From the NCBI GenBank assembly GCA_913041775.1, contig CAJWJW010000033.1:1-10523 (forward strand): a DNA stretch of 10,523 nucleotides, read 5' to 3'. The position numbers and the translations under genes were made by a program. Each line of letters opens with the position of its first letter. The first letter of the stretch is position 1. Shown here piece after piece: positions 7,681-10,523 of this stretch. Under the pieces are notes generated by a model. The model was not told the DNA's origin. It worked only from the letters and a program-made list of their open reading frames with translations, and searched no databases. Origin of the DNA: an uncultured Flavobacteriales bacterium. GTDB taxonomy: Bacteria; Bacteroidota; Bacteroidia; Flavobacteriales; UBA7430.

Positions 7681-9183
7681 ATGAAAATGTCGAATTCTTT
7701 ATCTAAACTATTTATTGTAGGACTTGCTGCATTAGTCACTTCTTGTGGAAGTGATAAATACAAGAACATGTCACAAACTACTGGATGGAAAGTGAATACT
7801 TCTGCAAACGGAGGTTTTGAAGCTGCACTAAATTACAAACAAAATCTTCCTGTTGGAATGGTCTTCGTAGAAGGTGGTTCATTTATAATGGGTCAAACAG
7901 AAGAGGATGTTTTGATGGAGCAGAATGCTAGCCCACGCCAAGTATCTGTCGCTTCGTTCTACATGGACGAAACTGAAGTAACTAACGTGTCGTACAGAGA
8001 ATATTTATTTTGGTTGACTCGTGTGTTTGGAGAAAGTTATCCTGAGGTATACTGGAATGCTCTTCCAGATACGAATGCATGGAGAAGTGAATTGGGGTAT
8101 AATGACCCAATGGTGAATAATTACCTTCGTCAAGCAGGATTTAGCCACTACCCAGTAGTAGGTGTTAATTGGGAACAAGTACAAGATTATTGTGCATGGA
8201 GAACAGATCGTGTAAACGAGCTCGCATTAATTGATGCTAAATCTTTAAAACACAACACGGAACAATTTGATGACGATAATTTCAATACTGAAACATATAG
8301 AACAGGTCAATATACAGGTGCTGTAAGAAAAAATAAGGGCTACAGGGATTTAAGAAACCCAAAAAGTAAAATTGGTCGTAGAGGACAACAAGAAGATGGT
8401 GTTTTAATTCCAAGTTATAGACTGCCAACTGAAGCAGAATGGGAATATGCAGCATGGGGTTTAATTGGAAATTCTATTGAAGGTAATATTGCTGAGGGGA
8501 GATACTACCCTTGGAATAGAAATTCATTAAGAGATAATCGCAAACAATTTCAAGGAGAATTACTTGCTAACTTCAAACGAGGTGATGGTGATAACATGGG
8601 TATTGCAGGAGCATTAAATGATGCTGGTGCTCGTACTATGGAAATTAAATCTTACCCTCCAAACGATTACGGTTTGTACGACATGAGTGGTAATGTTGGA
8701 GAATGGGTTTTAGATGTATACAGAGATGATGCATTAGGACAAGATGACTTTATGCCTTTTAGAGGCAATGTGTTTGTAGATAAAGCTAAAGATGAAGAAG
8801 GCTACTATATAGAAGCGGATTCGTTAGGTAGAATGCAAACAAGAGAAGCTGAAGCTGATAAATTAAGAAGAAATTACCAACAAGCTAAAAACTCTAATCG
8901 TTACGACGGAGATATTGAGTCTAGTATTTACTACTCTAAGGGAGATTCTCAAGGAGACGCAGCAATGTACGACTATGGTAAAACAACTCTTGTTAACGAT
9001 GATGTACATGTATACAAAGGTGGTTCGTGGAAAGACCGTGCCTACTGGCTTAACCCTGGAACTAAGAGATTCTTAAATAGCGATATTGGAACAGACTTTA
9101 TTGGTTTCCGATGTGTGATGGATAGAATGGGCTCTCAAAACTTAAAGCCTAATAAAAAGAAGTCAAGAAAAATGACACGCTAA
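7681..9183 (+). CDS. gldJ: Gliding motility lipoprotein GldJ (FGE-sulfatase fold)
   Basis: GldJ is a lipoprotein required for gliding and for T9SS function; in Flavobacterium johnsoniae it stabilises its paralogue GldK, part of the periplasmic ring. The 500-residue product has a lipoprotein signal peptide with lipobox LVTSC (lipidated C22). A formylglycine-generating-enzyme-like domain then runs from about 58 to 480: GMVFVEGGSFIMGQ (59-72), MDETEVTNVSYREYL, HYPVVGVNWEQVQDYCAWR (156-174), YRLPTEAEWEYAAWG (246-260), DYGLYDMSGNVGEWV (329-343), VYKGGSW (444-450) and FIGFRCVM. Two insertions, about 180-245 and 345-443, separate the core motifs, the second very polar. The two catalytic cysteines of true FGE are not apparent, so a structural role is likely. 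An alternative start at the second ATG (7687) would shorten it by two residues. GldK is the closest alternative, but position next to porU/porV favours GldJ. It is shorter than F. johnsoniae GldJ (561 residues). Confidence 0.93.
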   Translation: MKMSNSLSKLFIVGLAALVTSCGSDKYKNMSQTTGWKVNTSANGGFEAALNYKQNLPVGMVFVEGGSFIMGQTEEDVLMEQNASPRQVSVASFYMDETEVTNVSYREYLFWLTRVFGESYPEVYWNALPDTNAWRSELGYNDPMVNNYLRQAGFSHYPVVGVNWEQVQDYCAWRTDRVNELALIDAKSLKHNTEQFDDDNFNTETYRTGQYTGAVRKNKGYRDLRNPKSKIGRRGQQEDGVLIPSYRLPTEAEWEYAAWGLIGNSIEGNIAEGRYYPWNRNSLRDNRKQFQGELLANFKRGDGDNMGIAGALNDAGARTMEIKSYPPNDYGLYDMSGNVGEWVLDVYRDDALGQDDFMPFRGNVFVDKAKDEEGYYIEADSLGRMQTREAEADKLRRNYQQAKNSNRYDGDIESSIYYSKGDSQGDAAMYDYGKTTLVNDDVHVYKGGSWKDRAYWLNPGTKRFLNSDIGTDFIGFRCVMDRMGSQNLKPNKKKSRKMTR

Positions 9184-9188
9184 TTAGT

Positions 9189-9218
9189 AAGCCTCTCGTA
9201 ATGAGAGGCTTTTTTTTT
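9189..9218 (+). terminator. Rho-independent terminator after gldJ
   Basis: AAGCCTCTC (9189-9197) pairs exactly with GAGAGGCTT (9203-9211) around the loop GTAAT, followed by an unbroken run of nine T (9210-9218). It begins six bases past the gldJ stop. It ends the PorP/SprF-gldJ transcript, at least in part, and lies immediately before murF. Confidence 0.9.
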
Positions 9219-9239
9219 GCATATCAAATACGTACTACC

Positions 9240-10514
9240 ATGCTAAAAAAACTATATACTATTTTTCTTGAGCATCCAGAGGTTTGTATAGACACTAGAG
9301 CTATTAATCCTGGATGCATATTCTTTGCATTAAAAGGCCCCACGTTTAATGCAAATGAATTTGCAGTAACAGCATTAGAAAAAGGGGCATCTATTGCTAT
9401 AGTAGATGAAGAGAAATATGTATTAGATGACAGATATATCTTAGTCGATGATGTATTAAGCACCTTACAGAGCCTAGCTAACAAACACAGAAAGAAATTA
9501 AAATGTCCAATAATAGCTATTACTGGAACGAATGGTAAAACAACGAGTAAAGAATTATTATATCGAGTACTCGGACAAAAGTTTATTACTTCGGCAACAA
9601 AAGGCAACCTTAACAATCACATAGGAGTCCCCTTAAGCTTATTAGCGATTACTTCTGGTACTGAGTATGGCATAATTGAAATGGGCGCTAACCATGAGCA
9701 AGAAATAGCCTTTTTGTGTTCTTTAGCAGAGCCAGATATTGGCATAATTACAAACATTGGTAAGGCTCATTTAGAGGGATTTGGATCATTAGATGGGGTC
9801 CTTAGAGCAAAGACAGAACTGTACAGCTTCCTAGGAGATACAAAAGCAAAGATATTTACTAAAGACAACCAACAGAATTTACTGGAACTACTTCCAAAGG
9901 AAAGCCAGAACTATACCTATGGTCAGTTAGACTCTAGCAACTATACTGTAAAATTTATTAGTGCTCAACCTTACGTTTCTGTATCAGTTGGAGAACTTAT
10001 TATAGAAAGTAAACTTATAGGAGATTACAATTTTGATAATATTGCACTCAGTATTGCAGTAGGAAATTACTGTGGAGTTGAAATGGAACGTATAAAAGAT
10101 GCAATTGAGACTTACATACCTACGAATAACAGATCTCAGTTAATAGAAACAGATCAAAACTCGATTCTATTAGATGCCTATAATGCAAACCCTATGAGTG
10201 TAGAAAAGGCGATTCATAATATGCTTTTAATAGATCATACACACAAAGTTTTAATCTTAGGAGATATGTTTGAGCTGGGGACTGAAACAGAACGAGAACA
10301 TATAAGCATAATAAATTATTGTTTAAGTGCTGGTTTTTCGAATGTATACTTGGTAGGTAAGGCATTTGATCTAGCCAACAATACAGAATATGCTAGCTTT
10401 CCCACAAACCAAGAACTTAAAAACACTCTTAAAAAATCACCCATTAAGAACGCCTTTATATTAATCAAAGGCTCGCGAGGAATGAAATTAGAAGAAATCG
10501 TTAAGCTACTATAA
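9240..10514 (+). CDS. murF: UDP-N-acetylmuramoyl-tripeptide--D-alanyl-D-alanine ligase
   Basis: MurF (EC 6.3.2.10) uses ATP to add D-Ala-D-Ala to the UDP-MurNAc tripeptide, the last cytoplasmic step in making the peptidoglycan precursor. The 424-residue product shows the three Mur ligase domains. The N-terminal substrate domain (about 15-75) includes DTRAINPGCIFFALKG. The central ATPase domain (about 90-275) has the P-loop TGTNGKTT (95-102), the IIEMGANHEQEI segment (145-156) and a lysine in RAKTELY (189-195). The C-terminal domain (about 295-424) has NNRSQ, LDAYNANPMS (311-320), GDMFELG (341-347) and IKGSRGM (409-415); DAYNANP and GDM.ELG are typical of MurF rather than MurC, D or E. The frame is open back to an ATG at 9201, but that lies in the gldJ terminator hairpin, so I chose the ATG at 9240. 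Length is slightly short of, but near, the usual 430-460. No motif is missing. Confidence 0.96.
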   Translation: MLKKLYTIFLEHPEVCIDTRAINPGCIFFALKGPTFNANEFAVTALEKGASIAIVDEEKYVLDDRYILVDDVLSTLQSLANKHRKKLKCPIIAITGTNGKTTSKELLYRVLGQKFITSATKGNLNNHIGVPLSLLAITSGTEYGIIEMGANHEQEIAFLCSLAEPDIGIITNIGKAHLEGFGSLDGVLRAKTELYSFLGDTKAKIFTKDNQQNLLELLPKESQNYTYGQLDSSNYTVKFISAQPYVSVSVGELIIESKLIGDYNFDNIALSIAVGNYCGVEMERIKDAIETYIPTNNRSQLIETDQNSILLDAYNANPMSVEKAIHNMLLIDHTHKVLILGDMFELGTETEREHISIINYCLSAGFSNVYLVGKAFDLANNTEYASFPTNQELKNTLKKSPIKNAFILIKGSRGMKLEEIVKLL

Positions 10515-10523
10515 AGATTGAGC

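Noticed and set aside
9201..9239. Upstream ATG extending murF by 13 residues
   Set aside because: The ATG lies within the gldJ terminator hairpin and the added residues (MRGFFFAYQIRTT) come from the T run; not part of the MurF family N-terminus.
9224..9616. 130-residue open frame on the - strand opposite murF
   Set aside because: Complementary to the murF N-terminal domain and P-loop. The hydrophobic, serine-rich product looks like an antisense translation, not a real protein.

Overview
The window looks like chromosomal DNA from a member of the Bacteroidota, most likely Flavobacteriales. It is AT-rich and carries PorU, PorV, GldJ and a PorP/SprF-family protein, which belong to the type IX secretion system (T9SS) and gliding machinery known only from this phylum. 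No mobile element, CRISPR array, tRNA or rRNA was seen. The family-level placement is a guess; gene order alone cannot settle it.

Layout. Bases 1-536 hold the 3' end of an outer-membrane beta-barrel gene on the + strand, closed by a strong hairpin terminator. A gene-poor gap of about 270 bases follows, containing a second terminator that ends a leftward transcription unit. That unit, read right to left, is porU (the T9SS sortase), porV (the outer-membrane shuttle and anchor partner) and ispF (an isoprenoid pathway enzyme). A 177-base divergent intergenic region separates porU from a rightward unit of a porP/sprF-family gene, then gldJ (a lipoprotein), a hairpin terminator, and murF (peptidoglycan precursor synthesis), which ends nine bases before the window does.

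How the genes work together. PorU and PorV are partners in the attachment complex, which removes the C-terminal sorting domain of exported proteins and joins them to the cell surface. GldJ is a lipoprotein needed for the stability of the T9SS ring component GldK and for gliding. PorP/SprF proteins are outer-membrane barrels that help secrete or anchor specific substrates. The central 8 kb is therefore a divergent T9SS locus flanked by two housekeeping genes (ispF and murF).

I found no evidence of a wholly new system. The points most worth a second look are the PorP/SprF-like gene inserted between porU and gldJ, its cysteine-containing basic C-terminal tail, the acidic loop in PorV, and murF starting only 21 bases after a strong terminator. 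Three start codons were moved inward from the longest open frames (ispF, porU, murF).
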